Assembly: GCA_033725935.1 (NCBI GenBank) | Contig: MU867086.1 | Coordinates: forward strand, 1-64,000 | From: Cladorrhinum sp. PSN259 | Lineage: Eukaryota > Ascomycota > Sordariomycetes > Sordariales > Podosporaceae | Length of the DNA stretch: 64,000 bases | Direction of reading: 5' to 3' | Shown: piece by piece, positions 20,540 to 33,600 of the stretch | Position numbering within the stretch: the first letter of the stretch is position 1 | Layout of the letters: every line of letters starts with the position of its first letter | Translations under genes and position numbers: made by a program | Notes under the pieces: generated by a model | Seen by the model: the letters and a program-made list of their open reading frames with translations, nothing else | The model's database searches: none | Told to the model about the DNA's origin: nothing

Positions 20540-23500
20540 GGCCGTTGCTCTGGCAGTTTCTTAGTTATAAAAACAGCCTTTTTAATAACTGAATACCCTT
20601 TAAAGAATTCTATAATACTTGATTCTGGATTAACTCTCCATATATTTAATAAGAAAAGCAGGTTTACTACCTTTAAGAATACTCTTCCTAGCGACCACGT
20701 CTGGGCCGGAGAGCAGCCAGTCTTAATACAAGGATACGGCAAAGTAGCCATTTATCTCGATAGTCCAAGGGGCGCCTACGTCTTGTAGCTCTTTGATATA
20801 GCCTACTGCCTAAGATTCGCGTGTAACTTGGTATCTTACCGATTACTACGTAGGCGTAGGTACTGGTGGGATATAAGTCCAGGGAACGACTGCTTACGGT
20901 GTAATAACGGCTCCATTATCGGCTACTTATTAGACCACTTTAACCAACACGTCCTAGAATACGTGCCACTATACGTATCGGCAGGACCCATGGCATCGGC
21001 AGGATCCATGGCATCGGCAGGATCTATGGCATCGGCCAGCCACCACACACAGCCAGGTCCCTACACACAGGCAAGCCTCCACATCCGGCGCCACAAATAC
21101 ACCTCTTGCACCAGTCGACGGCCAAACAAAGCCATCGCCAGCATCTGGCACCTACGCCTTGGCCACCCAGGCCCACAGGCACTTGAACATCTAGTCCAGT
21201 ATACTATAGGCGTCCGGATCAAGGGGGCAACCATGGTTAAGTGCGACGCCTGTGGCATATCCAAAGTCAAACGACTGCCACGACGAGAGCCTCGCCAGCA
21301 TATGGAAGGCCCAGGATTACGGCTTGCCGTAGACATCTGTGATTACGATAAAGGACTAGACGGCTATAGGCATATACTACTGGTTATAGATAGGTGGTCT
21401 GGAATAGTCTGGGACTACTATCTGAAGAATAGAGAAGGTGTAGGTATAATAACTGCCCTAGTAAACCTCTTCGGTATTTTGGAACGGTAATATTAACTTA
21501 AGCCGAGAGTAGTAGAGTGTGATAACGAATTTAATATCGGACTAATTAAGGCCTATCTACTTCGTTAGTTAGTACGGATCGAGCCCTCTATACCTGATAC
21601 GCCAGCCCAGAATGGAGGCGTAGAGCGCTCAGGGGGTGTGATTGCCAGCAAGGCGCGCGCCATGCGTGCGGGGGCACGACTGCCGGAAGAATTGTGGCCA
21701 GAGATCGTCAGAGCCGCCGTATACTTAAATAATCGAACACCGAAATACGCCTATAAGTGGAAGACTCCGTACGACCGGTTCCATACCTATGTGGCACTTT
21801 AAGACGGCACTATAGTGGAAGACAGGAAGCCTAGCTAAGCCCACCTGCGTGCCTATGGCTGCAAAGCCTTTGCTCTTACTAAGGCAGCTAGGACTGGGAA
21901 GAATAAGAAGCTAGACGACATCGAAGAATGGAATCCGAAGCTGAATCTAAAGGCATGGATCGGGTATCTGGTCGGCTATAATTTAATGAATATTTATAGG
22001 ATCTGGAATCCAGTCGTTAATAAAGTCGTCGTTACCAGAGATGTCGTTTTTAATGAAAAAGAGATATTTAATGGAAACTTGCAGTTTTTAAAAGACGACT
22101 ATATCTATATACGGCTTAAGGACTTACAGAAGCTCTTAAATACCATTAAGGAGCCATATGATGTTGAGCCTACTGGCATTTACGAAGACGACGATGTTCA
22201 GATAATCGAATCTGACGCCACGACTATAGAATCCGCCGCAAACGATAACGCCGAGCCAAAGGGAGTCGAAGACTAAGAAGAAGCCCCTTATTACACAAGC
22301 TCGTATTTCGAACCATACCCGTTACCAGATTCACCAGAGGCCGCCTTATTAGCCACAGCAATACGGCCAGCTATAGCTGCCACTGCCGCCGCCATAATAG
22401 CTACCACTGGTCCAGGGTTCCAAGTCTAGATGGCAGTCTTCTTGGCAGGACGGCTAATACAGCCAGTGCAATACCAAGGACAGGTTCTTACTAAGGCAAT
22501 GGCCCAGCGACTGGCTAGACGGCCAGATGGCCTAACGAGCCTGCATCACTAAGATCTGCCACTGCCGCCAACATCGCACAGGCAACTACGGCATCACCCA
22601 CTCGGAGAGCAATTCCTGCAAGCTGAGAAGGACCACCTACTAAGCCATGCCCAGATGGGGTCGTGGGAAGAGATCGAGAAGCGGCAAGCTGGCCGCAACC
22701 AGATCTTAGATTGTATGTGGGTATATACCTACAAATATGACCAAGACGGCCGATTCCAGAAATGCAAGGCAAGAGTGGTTGTGCGTGGAGACCAGCAGAA
22801 GCCTACAGGGCAAGACACCTTCGCTACTACACTAGCCGCCCGGTCGTTCAGGACACTGATAGCTATTGCGGCAAGATTCGATCTGGAGCTCACCCAGTAC
22901 GACGCAGTTAATGCCTTCGTTAATGCTATTCTCAAGGAAGCCATATATATAAGGATGCCCCACGGCTATATACGGCCTGGATACATATTACGGCTTAAGA
23001 AGGCTCTCTACGGCCTACGGCAATCGCCACTGCTCTGGCAAAAGGAGCTTACTAATGCTCTTAATATACTAGGTTTCCAGCCAGTCCTATACGAACTATA
23101 TATCATAATTAATAATGGGATCCTTATATTCTTCTACGTTAATAATATCGTCTTTACTTACCGAGGGAAAGATACCGGTACGGTAGGACTACTAGCTTAA
23201 TAACTTTAACAGAGGTATACGCTTATAGGAGGAGGCTTACTACAGTAGTTCCTTAAAATCCAAGTACACCGGGACAGGGTAAGACGGATACTCTAGCTCT
23301 CTTAGACTGCCTATATCGATAAGATCATCATACGGGCTAAGACTTCGACTAGCCGGCCACCTAAGGTCCTAATAGGACACATAGAATTACTGCCATACGA
23401 AGGCACGGCCGAGCTACACACGACTACTTAATACCAGTAAAAGACTAGATCTATCCTATACGCTGCCGTCATCATAAGACCAGACGTAGCCTTTGCCGCC

Positions 23501-24598
23501 TTACGACTCGTTCGATTTAATATTAATCCTAGACCACAGTACTACGAAGCAGCTAACCAAGTACTATATTACCTATATAATACCCGTAAATTAGCCTTAA
23601 GGCTAGGGGGTAAAGACGACTTCGTGGTCGCAAGTGATGCGTCCTTTGCAGATAATTCGTTAGATCGAAAGAGCTCGCAGGCGTATATAATGAAGTTATT
23701 TGGTGGACTGGTAGGCTGGCGAGCCAATAAGCAAGATATAATAACCACGTCTATAACCGAGGCTGAGCTTCTTGCCTTAGCACAGGCCGCTAAAGAAGCC
23801 CTTTTTATGAGCCGACTCCTTTAAGAACTGACTATATGTTACGCCCCGCGCGTAAACCCCCCGCACACGGACCACTATGCAGGGCATTGTGGGACCATGA
23901 CCAATCGTTGGGCCAGGGATGTGAAGACCCACGAAGTCCCGATGCAACTAATTAAGATGTGCCTGCTCTGATCGCTGCCAAGCATAGCGAGCACGGCGAG
24001 CAAGAAGCTTGCTCGCTATGATCGCGGATCTATAGAGCGAGCAGAGCGAGCAAGGTATAATATATATAGAAAATATATGTAGATAGCTTCACTATAAGTA
24101 GAGGAAGTGCTGGGCACTTCCTATCGTAAGGACTTGGTTCCTTACGCAAGTAATATAATCGTTCATTATCTATAATACTTATAAGCGATACTTTGTAGAG
24201 CTACCTGTTAGTTAACAGTGATTAACCCCGTCTGAGAGCGTCCCGTAACCTTCGATTCCCCTGTCATATTACCCCAGGCGTACTGCCTTGCAGTCTGAAC
24301 CTTACCCGGTGCAGGTTGTAACACTATACGGCTAGACAGCCACCGGATTACCATCTAGTACGATAATGCCCAGACCATACGGCTAATTACGGCCGAAGTG
24401 GCCACATTGCAGACAAAACTACGCCATATGGATATCCATAACCACTGGTTACGTCAGGAAGTTAAGCGGCAGACTATTAGCGTAAAGTATACTCCGTCAA
24501 GCAGTATAGTGGCAGATGGACTAACAAAGGCCTTAAATATTGGGTGTCATAGTAGATTCATTCAACAGCTAGGACTAGAAGAACCTCCCGATACATAA
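20540..24598 (+). pseudogene. Copia pol: protease, integrase, RT, RNase H
   Basis: Protease DSG motif in 'ILDSGLTLHIFNKKSRF' near 20610. A GAG-pre-integrase HHCC domain follows ('WHLRLGHPGPQALEHLV' ... 'CDACG') at 21145-21260, then the integrase core to about 21780 ('LAVDICDYDKG', 'NNRTPKYAY'). Reverse transcriptase occupies 22700-23160 ('KARVVVRGDQQKPTGQ', 'ALYGLRQSPLLWQKEL'); its catalytic YVDD is YVNN at 23135-23146, two Asp-to-Asn changes consistent with RIP. RNase H ('VASDASFADNSLDRKSSQAY') starts at 23624, is split by the solo LTR at 23837, and finishes with the normal 'SSSIVADGLTKAL' tail, ending at 24598. Three 18-bp tandem units (about 20978-21038) encode Met-Ala-Ser-Ala-Gly-Ser. Non-functional. 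Confidence 0.88.
23837..24323 (+). mobile_element. Gypsy-family solo LTR inside copia RNase H
   Basis: 487 bp, TGTTACGCCCCGCGCG to GGTGCAGGTTGTAACA, flanked by a perfect CTATA duplication (23832-23836 and 24324-24328). Same family as the LTRs at 12559 and 19240 but in the opposite orientation, and much less RIP-mutated than the gypsy body. Confidence 0.93.
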
Positions 24599-24628
24599 AT
24601 ACCTAGACAGACCCTACAGGTTAGTTGG

Positions 24629-24641
24629 ATCTGAGGGGGTG
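24629..24641 (+). promoter_or_regulatory. Copia polypurine tract
   Basis: The purine-rich stretch ending CTGAGGGGGTG immediately precedes the 3' LTR. In LTR elements it primes plus-strand DNA synthesis. The same string precedes the 79-bp LTR at 3082. Confidence 0.75.
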
Positions 24642-24899
24642 TGTCAGAAAATAGGGGTCTAGAAATGGAGGACCCGTCGGAGGTTCTGTCCGTGGGTTAG
24701 GGTCTACAGGACCACGAGTCTTGCGACATACTGATGTAATCTATCCTTGGCTTTTACAGGGTCTGAGATCTTCCCTGATATCAAGGGAGGTCGAGCCAGA
24801 CCACTCTTCTGGTCAGAACCAGATCAGTCAATCAAGCAACCATCTGAACCATCAATTGCTTTTCCAAGTGCACATTTCCCAAGGCGCGGATACCTGACA
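24642..24899 (+). repeat. Copia 3' LTR
   Basis: 258 bp, TGTCAGAAAATAGG to GCGGATACCTGACA. Partner of 11735-11992. Confidence 0.92.
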
Positions 24900-25338
24900 T
24901 CGTGCAGACCATAGTTAATCGTTAGGCCAGGGATATAAAGACCCATAAGTCCCGGGAAAACCAATCAGAGAGTTGCTCTATGTGATCTATGCCAAGACCA
25001 TAGAGCAAATAGAGCACTGAGAGTTGCTCTGTATAATCTGTGCCAAGACTACAAAGCAGACAGAGTAAGGTACGAAATACCTAGAAAACATATATAGATA
25101 GCTTCACTATAAGTAGGAGAAGTGCTAGGCACTTCTTATCGTGAGGACTTGGTTCCTTACGCAAGCAATTACAATCGTTCATTGTCTATAATACTCACAG
25201 CGATACTTTATAGAGCTACCTATTAGTTAACAGTGATTGACCCCGTCTGAGAGCGTCCCACAACCTTCGATTCCCCTGTCATATTACCTCAGGCGTACTG
25301 CCTTGCAGTCTGAACCCTACCCGGTGCAGGTTGTAACA
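24900..25338 (+). mobile_element. 5'-truncated gypsy-family LTR
   Basis: Matches the solo LTR at 23837 from about its position 45 to the terminal GGTGCAGGTTGTAACA. The missing first part is replaced by the end of the copia LTR, so the copia element either inserted into this LTR or was joined to it by recombination. Its central GCTC-rich section has a different sequence, indicating another subfamily. Confidence 0.85.
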
Positions 25339-25719
25339 CGTAGGTACGCGATCTTATTATTAAGGCGAATTACTTTACCGTTAAGACATCTATAAACACT
25401 CTTGTAAAAACAGCCCACCTCCCAATCCCGAAAAAAAAAAAGAAAAACCTTCTGCTTCCCTCCCATACACGAACAACAGATAAAGCAGAGAGTATAAACC
25501 ATTCAGAGGGTATAAAAACGTTCTTCAGAAAAGGAAAAGGGAAAAAAAAAAACCCAGGCTCTTTCCTCTCCTCCTACAAGAACAAAAATAAATAGGGGCT
25601 CTCCTCCCATACTCAAACAAAAAACCCGCCCATAAAAAACCCATCTCTCCCTTTCTTTTAAAAAATCCCGAAAGACAAAAAACTTCCTCCTGATCGCTTA
25701 GAAAAACGAAGTAACCGAA
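25339..25719. other. Gene-side spacer at the right edge of the repeat block
   Basis: A/C-rich sequence with several A-runs, no longer CA/TG depleted. It contains the downstream flank of the minus-strand F-box gene. Confidence 0.4.
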
Positions 25720-27253
25720 CTACCAATCGGCAAACAATCTCTTTCTCCCTCCCTTCCCCTCCACCCCGGCGTCGTCGTCCCAAAAGTCCAGGCGGACCTG
25801 GACACCGAGAGCCGCCAGCGGGCCGGCGTACCGGTCGTTGGCCCACTCCCTCACCCGGCGCCAGCGGTCCCGGTCGCCGGGCGCCAACAGCCGCAGCTCG
25901 GGGCTGTCACTGGTCCAGCCGTCGCCGGCGCGGAGCCACAACCGGGTAAGGCTAGGGCGCTCGGCCCGACGGATGATCTCGTCGGCGAGCTCGGCCAGGT
26001 CGTCTTCCCGGAAAAACCAGGGCCGAGGGGGCGCCTCGTCGGTGGACTCCCTAGGCTCGATTCCGATAATGGCAAGGCCGAGGAGGGTTGGGAGGTGGGA
26101 GAAGTAGAGTTTCTTGAGCACTTTATACATATACACACAACATTAGTTTGGGTTGTCAGAAAAAAAAAAGAGGAAGGGGGCAAGTGAAAACAAATCTAAT
26201 ATGTATGTACGTACCTTCAACCCCATCCGCGCTCCGATCCAAATTCCGCCTGTCAATCGTCAGGTACTTGAGACCCGTAAAGACAGCCAGCCGAAAAGGC
26301 AAGATCGGCACCAGTCTACCCGTTGTTTCGACCCGAAAACTGCCGACGTGGAGGTACATCCTCTCCAGCTTTTCACGCCGATGACAGCCTGGCGCATTGA
26401 TCAGACAATCCAGCACAGAAAGCGGCTTAATATCCCGTCTCGGTACGTGCGCTTCGTACTCGAACCTCGTCAGCTCTTTGGCGGTTTTCAATATCGAAAC
26501 GATGCCGCTTTTGGCAATGCCGCAGTCGAACAGCTTCAGCGTCGAGAGGTTCGGAAAATTTGCTCGCAAGCCTGAGAAGCCCTCACTGTTGATCACGGTA
26601 AGTTCGGCCAGGTTAGGAAGACACAAGAAAAGCCCGTTTAGACGGTTCGGATGACCTCCCCTGAGCTCCAGACTCGCAACGCTGTCGAATGTAACGAGCG
26701 GAGTAGAGGCGCGACGACCGCCGTTTTGCACCTCCAGAAACCTGGTGTCCAACCAGCTTTGCTCCCTACCATCCAGCGAGACAAGACCCAAATTGGGCAT
26801 ATGGATCATCAGGCACGCCAAGACCCAAGGAGAATACCGGCTTTTATCATCCAACTGGGGATCCACGCGGGCGAGGACGGCATCGGAGGGGGCCCGACCG
26901 AAGCGTTGCCGAAAAAATGGCACGACGACCCCGTTGATGAAGGCGCGGGGGTGGATGTACCGGGGCGCCTCGAAGTGGAGGGAGCGGACGAGGGCGCCGA
27001 GAGAAGGGTTGGAGGAAATGGCGGCGGCGAGGGGGTCGATCTTCGCGCCGGAGGTGTAGACGGAGGAAATGTCGGCGTACAGACGGGGGCTGACACGCGC
27101 CTTGAGGGTACGGCAGGTCTGGGAGAGGCGGGAGAGGGTTTGGAGGGGGGTTTCGTCTTGGTCCTCCAGCACAAAGTCCATGATCATATCGAGGACTTCG
27201 GCGGGGAGGCTGCAGATGACGTTGCGGCCGGCTAGGCTGGTGCTGTCCTCCAT
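25720..27253 (-). CDS. F-box/LRR-type protein
   Basis: Two exons (27253-26215 and 26120-25720) give about 479 aa. The 94-bp intron begins GTACGT and ends TATAAAG, and the frame is kept. Residues about 13-60 form an F-box ('SLPAEVLDMIMDFVLEDQDE' ... 'LSRLSQTCRTLKARVSPRLY'). The rest shows leucine-rich periodicity ('LPNLAELTVINSEGF', 'FPNLSTLKLFDCGI'). F-box proteins hold substrates for SCF ubiquitin ligases via Skp1. The substrate is unknown. Fungal genomes carry many such lineage-specific genes, and two more lie at 34 and 38 kb. Low-complexity DNA inside the intron (a run of T on the coding strand) is normal. Confidence 0.8.
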
Positions 27254-28189
27254 TGTCGCTGGGGTTTTTTTTTACGAATGGCTAAAAGGATGTTAGTTAT
27301 GCGTGACGTGATGGGATGTAGGCCTGTTGAGATCGAGAATGCTTACCTTGTCGCTGTTGGAGGTGTGTGGTGGCTGAGATCTGGTCTGCAGTCGCTATTA
27401 ATAAGTGTACCTTGATTTTTCACAGACCCGGTTTCTTATTGCTAGGGATGCAATGATATTCCAGATGCTTGGACTCTTTTTCCCAGCCTGTTTGAAAATT
27501 GGAAATCCTTACCTGAGGTGGGTGAAGGTGTGGTGTTGGTGGTGCGGGTCGCAATTGTCGTGTCGCGGTCATGGTCGTGGTCGTGTCAAGAACTCGGCGA
27601 ACTGATTCGAATTTATTTTATCTAACCTGCCTGTCCAAAGCTCTGACCGCTTGCAGACTGGTTGTACCTGCCTGTCGACGACTGCCAAGGCTTCCATTGG
27701 GGCTCGCAGATGTAAACAGACGCTTCATACAGTGCCCATGGCAACAAGTGCACCTCTCGTCGTTCGCGCGGGCAACCACGACCGTGGCAAGTCATTGGTA
27801 ACTACCTGAACAGCGTTACTGCCATCACACTTCCCGGTAGCCATCACACCAATATCAGTTGAGCCAATGCAAAGACTTGGGCAGCCGGCCTCGACGAAAT
27901 TCTTACATGGTCGTAGATTTGTGAATTAAAACACCCTCAAGGTACCATATTCTCTGACCCAGTCTGTTTTATTTTCAGAAGCCTCCGTAGAATGATTCAG
28001 TTCTAAGATCAAAGATGGTAAAGTCGATTATCTACTGTATATAAATCATTAAAACATTGGGTAAACAGCTTCCATACAAGAGACGTCTTTTACAAAAAAT
28101 ACATATGTCCAAGCCGGCGTTTTGGTGCGTCCGGAGATTGTATTTAAATCTTGCAAAAGCGAAACATCATATACTCAAATTATTGTATA
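27254..28189. other. Intergenic, no gene recognised
   Basis: Upstream region of the minus-strand F-box gene. No convincing open frame, tRNA or repeat is seen. Confidence 0.4.
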
Positions 28190-28341
28190 ACTTAGAGCGT
28201 AATTGGGCTTAACCAGAAGAAAAATATAACCAGAATAATTATTATACAATTATACACAACATGGCTCGATTGATAAGGCACGCCTCGGTCGCAGGAGCCA
28301 CGACAACGCCCACATCATATGCTCAAATGTGTTATAAGTAG
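28190..28341 (+). repeat. Dispersed segment with a 26-codon peptide frame (copy A)
   Basis: Shares about 130 bp with 42130-42265. The ATG at 28261 opens a 26-codon frame starting 'MARLIRHASVAGATTTPT'. Copy B has the same 18 residues except two. The leader just before the ATG (CAATTATACACAAC) is identical in both. After the shared 18 codons the copies diverge. Either a short duplicated gene start or a small non-autonomous repeat. Confidence 0.5.
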
Positions 28342-28442
28342 AATTTATCATTGAAGCCTAAGCGGTTCTGGTTCATGAGTCATAGAACTATCTGCTTGTA
28401 CTTCCAGTCTGCTTACTTGCACCCCCAAAATAATTCCATGGC

Positions 28443-30667
28443 CTACAAAACATTGGTCTCAACCCCCTCATACCCTTTACTGCCATCCAGCTTCGCCCAA
28501 GGAGCAAACACATTCTTCCCCCCACTCAAATCCAACACCTTCCCCAGCTCAGGGAAATGTCTCCTCAAAACATCCTTCATCCCCGTGTTCTGAACCCATT
28601 TGAACCCGACCTTTGTATATGTCTTCTCCCCCCACTGTCCAGCAATGAACCTGTCACTCTTCAAGCGCCTGCTGGCCATCAATATAAAAATCCTAAACGC
28701 CGTCTCCGAGAATCCAAACCCAGGAATAACAGGCTCGGAGTGGCTCCCCACCAAGGCATCAACCATCTCGATATCCCCATCGTAAGCCTCCCTCAGCTCC
28801 TTTGCCAACACGGTGTTTCCACCCGTAAGTTCCTCAAACGTTTTTGGCACAGACATCCTCAACAGCCGTCTGAACTGACAGTACCGCGGCACTCCCCTCT
28901 CCCTGTCCCGCAGGATATCCACCGTGCCCAGGTCCCTAACCTGCCCATCCGGCGTTTTGAGGTTCCTCAAAAATTCAGGATAATTATTGTTGGTGATGGC
29001 ACCCGGGTAATTAATCCCGAAACTGTAAAACGCGTCCCCGAACCCGACTTTTTCTTCTTTGAACAAACTCTGCGCCTTACCAAACGACAGCTCGGGCAGC
29101 GGCACGGTCTCGACGTGCCCGCCGTCTTCTTTGACAGAGAAGAAAGCGATGCTGTCAGGCATGAGGCTGTGCATTCTGTACACCGATACAAACTCTTCCG
29201 TGAGCGAATAAGGAACGCCCTCCTGGGAGACTCCGGAGCCGGGGATGCCCGAGATTATTTCGCTCGTTTTTGAGAGCCGGCCGACGGCCTTTGTGAGCTT
29301 CTCGCCTGCTATGCCCCACCAGTTCACGCTCATGCCTACCTGGAGGGCCGGGTGAGCTAAAATGGCGGGGGTCCATTCTATCGTGTGGATTTTGGCCATC
29401 AGGGCGCAGTTTACGAGGCGGGCGGTGTCGAATATTTGGTCTCTAAATTACAAGCAACAACACACCTGTCAGAAAAAGAAAACAAAAAGAAGAAAAAGGC
29501 AAGAAGACGGAAACTCACCCGGTCCAATCAGGATGCGCCTTCTTGATCTCGTCACAGACGGCGTTATGTTCCAGCGCAAAGAGCGTGTGGAGCATCTCCA
29601 TGCCTATCCACCAGTTGTTGTTGAATCCCGTCAGGGGGTTTCCCTCTTTGTCCCTCGGCAGAAAAGACACGGCGCCGATCTTGTCGAGCGATAATTTGCC
29701 GTCTGGGAGTTTTGTGCGCAAGCTCTGGGTGACCTCCTCGCTCGAGCCGTAGATCTGGGAGCCGTCCCACCAGGCAGTGTTTTCGTTCTTGTAGCCGGGG
29801 CACTTGACGTCCGAAGGGTCGAGAATGGAATCGGGCTGAGTCTTGTGGAGTTGCATGTGCGGTCCATGCATCTGGGACCAAGTGTCGCCTTCTGGGAGGG
29901 GAACGGTGAATTTGTCTTTGCTCTGTTTGATTCCACATGTCAGTCAGATGGATTCTACCATTTTTTGTTTTAAAAATGGGGGTATCATTCTGTACGGACC
30001 TCCTCGTGATTAAACCAGTCGTGCGTCTGAAACTGGATCCAAGCTGCCGCGAGCATGTTGAGTGTGGCAGCAGGGATGAACTTGCCATCACGGCGGGCCA
30101 TGAACTTGTCGCTGATCATGCGAGGGTTGGGCGTCCATAGCTCTTCCTCGGTGGGCTTCGGCGTCAGCTCCCTTGGAAAGTTGCGACCCAAGCGCATGCC
30201 TCGACATCCCATCAGGGGCTGTTCGAGGGAGTTGAACTTGCCATCAGAGTGGCGAGCTCCTTCGTAGCGCTTGTCGGTCAGGGGGTTATTGGTAGAGGTT
30301 CCTTGTGCCTCGGCGGAAACATACCCGTCGTATAGATTGTATTGCCGCAGTTCGGTGCGAATAGGGGCCAGGTTGAAGGCTCCAATCAGGCCGGGCAGTT
30401 TGTACCAGGGGACAAACTTGTTGAGAAACTTGAAGCCGCCGATTGTGATGCGCTCAGGAAAGCTAGCTTGGAAGTTGGGGACAAGTTGGTTGTGCGGGTC
30501 AACTCGGTCGTCGTCCTTTTGATCCATCGTTGTATGGGCGCCGTTGGTGGTTGTGTTCGCCATGTCCTTCGTGCTGCAAGTGGGAAATGTTAGAGCTTCT
30601 GGTAAAGGAAGAGGGGAATCCCAGAGCGACAAACAGGAGCTGACAACCAGTACATATCTTTCAACAT
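28443..30667 (-). CDS. Fatty-acid alpha-dioxygenase (heme peroxidase superfamily)
   Basis: Four exons (30667-30654, 30573-30000, 29922-29519, 29442-28443) encode about 663 aa. Introns are 80, 77 and 76 bp with good GT..AG ends and preserved frame. The family is the cyclooxygenase-like alpha-DOX group: distal-heme motif 'QTHDWFNHEE' (His189), 'TAWWDGSQIYGSSEE', 'ALEHNAVCDEI', 'AKIHTIEWTPAIL', and the catalytic Tyr/proximal His pair in 'VYRMHSL' (Tyr419, His422), spaced as in plant alpha-dioxygenases. These enzymes add O2 to the alpha carbon of fatty acids, giving 2-hydroperoxides used in oxylipin signalling. The 14-nt first exon is the least certain part; an ATG at 30563 in exon 2 is the alternative start. 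All key residues are present, so activity is expected. Confidence 0.88.
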
Positions 30668-33600
30668 GGTCGACGCGTCTGAGGCTTGGGAACATGGTGT
30701 GAGGATCCGAGTTCTCGGAGTTCGCGGCATATCTGTCAAGTGCTGCAGGGGTCCATCTCGTCATCTCGAAGGGGATCGGCGAAGTACCGTACCGTCAGGC
30801 TGATTGGCGGAAAACGAATTCTCAGCTGCGCCGTTTATTCACTAGTGTCGGTCGTGCGTTCAAATCTGGACCCTCGCAGCATGGCGCATGTGCAGTCCAG
30901 GCCACTGGATACGGCGCCCACGAAAAGCCAAAGGTTCATGCTGATCAACAAAAGCATGATCTGAGTATACTCAGTATACCTAGCATGTATGCGGCGCGGT
31001 TGCGGCTTTGATGGCTAAGCACACCGCCGCAGTCGCACGTTCACCAATAGACTGGATCCGTGAAAGCACCGTCAGCTTACTGCATCCTTTTCAAGTTCAG
31101 CTGCCGGACTGACGTGAGCTGTTTTTGACCAAATTCCAGGCATAATCTTCCAGACCTATTATTTGTTCGCAGGGAATCTAGACCCTGTTTTCAAAGGAAA
31201 ACGTGGAGGTCCATATGGGTATTGAAACGGTGAACCGACTTGACCTTTGGAGCGCTGGTCCATGATGTCCTAATAACCGGTCTGGTATACGTTTTGTTCA
31301 CCCTGAGAATCATGAGCATAGTATTCTAATGCATTGTACGGCGTGCAGGTTTGAACTAGGCGTCGTGATGAAAACCACTGCATGAAATGAGCATTCTCTC
31401 TTGATGATGGAGTAAGCTGCAGCGCCAACGACCGCGACTACCAGTGTATTTCCTTTCATGTCGTGTAGTTGAGCGATGAACCCCGAACAGTCATCTTCAC
31501 ATTAAGCGCCCATTCCGTCTTGTCCCAAACCTTTTCTCCATCTCTGCCATTTTTGTTTTCTCTTCTTTCTTCTATGGCTCGGGCTGTCCTTGATAGGAAG
31601 GTCGCAAGATCTGGGTATCAGGCTGGATGTTAGAGACCGTGACAGAACCAAAACCAGCAAGACTGCGTAACAAGATATTGCAACTAACCATCAGATCTCT
31701 GTCTTTGTCAACCCAGCGCTCTCAGGATCCTCAGAACGACGGTAAGTTCCATGGGGGCATTGAGGCTAGCGTTGGCGCCGCCCTGGAAGTGCTGGAAGTC
31801 GACATTGCTAGAGCCGGACGGCGCATGATTGACCGGCCGGAAGGACTAGAAAATTGTCAGCGATGTTGTCGCAGAGAAGTTGAAAGGGATGCATACGCAC
31901 TCTGGCCGGCCTGAGAGACCTCAGGCTGGATCAGGCGGTCCTGGTGGTGGGACCTGTCCCGGTTCGTGTGGGCCAAGAGGTTCTTCGCCCCATTTGGCCC
32001 TGTTTGGGGGACCAGGAACTTCATGTCGAGTTGATGGTGACGCCGCTCTGTCTGGCGGCGGAGGTAGCAGAGGTTCCCCTCAGTCTTTGGAGAGATGCGC
32101 GATTGGCGACGGCTCTGCTCCATCTCCGCCCTCGCCTGCAGAATTACAGGGTCGGCGGCACCCTGTTTCTGACATGGGAGTTAGCTCTCAAATTTGAAAG
32201 TGCTTGATGGCGGAGGTGTCATTGACTGGGTAGGAGGTAGGGAGTTGAAGCAATCTGAAGTGGTGGGCGAGCGTAGCTAGGAACCTGCGATCCAAGTTTC
32301 CCTCCAGAGCACGAACAACATCGCATCAGACCAGGATTTTCGTAAAGTTAAATCACACACTATTTCCACACATTCGTGCCAGCGCTGCAGTCTCGTACCC
32401 GGTACGGTCACACTCGTGCCAGCTTTGATGTGCGAGCTAAAGAGAGATAGTGAAATTACTGATGTTTTTCGATAATAATTGTTGCCGATGAATGCCATAT
32501 CTAAGCTTTGAAGATTGCTGGAAGGGCGAATAAAGTTTACAAAAGATGTTGAAAGACCGAGGACTTTCCATGCGGAGTTGGTTATGCGAAGAACAGATTG
32601 GGAAGCCGCCCTGCAGACGGTGGGTGGACGACCGTCACTGTGCGGAGTTTTGCGCAAAAGTGAACGAGGAGCACCAGCTACTGCATGGGCAAATTTGATG
32701 GTCCGCTTTGGTTCACATCGTCGTCTCTTGACGGCAGCTGTGCACTCCGTCGCTGCAGAGTCTTGCGTGCCAGGCGTTGTCTTCACAAGCTCACTAGTCT
32801 CAAGTCACCTGCATCACATTTGATGTACATACAACAACATGCGCCATGAATTAAAAGGCTGGCATTCTAATCTCTTTTTTAGTGCTTTGAGTACAAGTAT
32901 TCAGCTCTTGTTGACCACCGTCTCCCGAAATAACCAACTTCAACTGCACAGCAGCCAAGACACTGAGCACATTCCTGGTTCAGACTTCTTGCCGTCCTTT
33001 TGCCAACACAAAGTGCCGAGACTTCACATGAAGCATAAGGATGCCGTCATTCAGATCGGATTTCCGCCTCTCTTCGACATACTTCACTGAATTCCCAAGA
33101 AACTGAACATCACCTAGGTATTATTCAATTTTGCGTGCTGCGTAAAAGATTAGTGATGGGCTATACTATCAATCCCAGCGCCAAACAGATTCAGTACATA
33201 CATCATGTTCTCTATCCACGCCGGCAGTAGCCAATTCTTGCTTAAGTTTTGTGATGCCAAGTTTTTTCATGTGGGAGAGCGTTCTTCCATGTATTTTCCC
33301 TTTCAATTTAAAGTACTACATTGAATCCATCCACGACTAAGCGTGGTATATGCCACAGGATTGTTCTGTTCTCAAGAATCATCTCCTGTTTCGGATATAT
33401 ATTCAAGGTTATTAAAGACTACTGGAGCTAGTTGATAAACCGTTAATTTACAGGGTGAAGCATAGACTATTGAGGTGTCTGGAGTCTGAAGTGAGTCTCG
33501 ATACTGAATTAGTAAAGTCAAACTGGAAAGACATAACCAGTCACTGTAGTGGATCTTAGGCGACTCTTGAAGCAATAGCAACTATCTAGACGGAGATATT

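Larger units (their letters stand above)
11735..24899 (+). mobile_element. Ty1/copia LTR retrotransposon, interrupted by two insertions
   Basis: Matching 258-bp LTRs bound the element. The order gag, protease, integrase, reverse transcriptase, RNase H is that of copia elements. A polypurine tract precedes the 3' LTR. The body is split by a gypsy element in gag and a gypsy-family solo LTR in RNase H; without them the copia sequence is about 5.5 kb. Many internal TAA/TAG stops replace Gln codons, so it is defective through RIP. The left side abuts an inverted LTR fragment and the right side abuts a truncated gypsy-family LTR, with no shared target duplication. Confidence 0.92.

Noticed and set aside
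32277..32786. Minus-strand 169-codon frame as a gene
   Set aside because: No domain, no conserved-looking segments and no intron or promoter signal; left as unexplained intergenic DNA.
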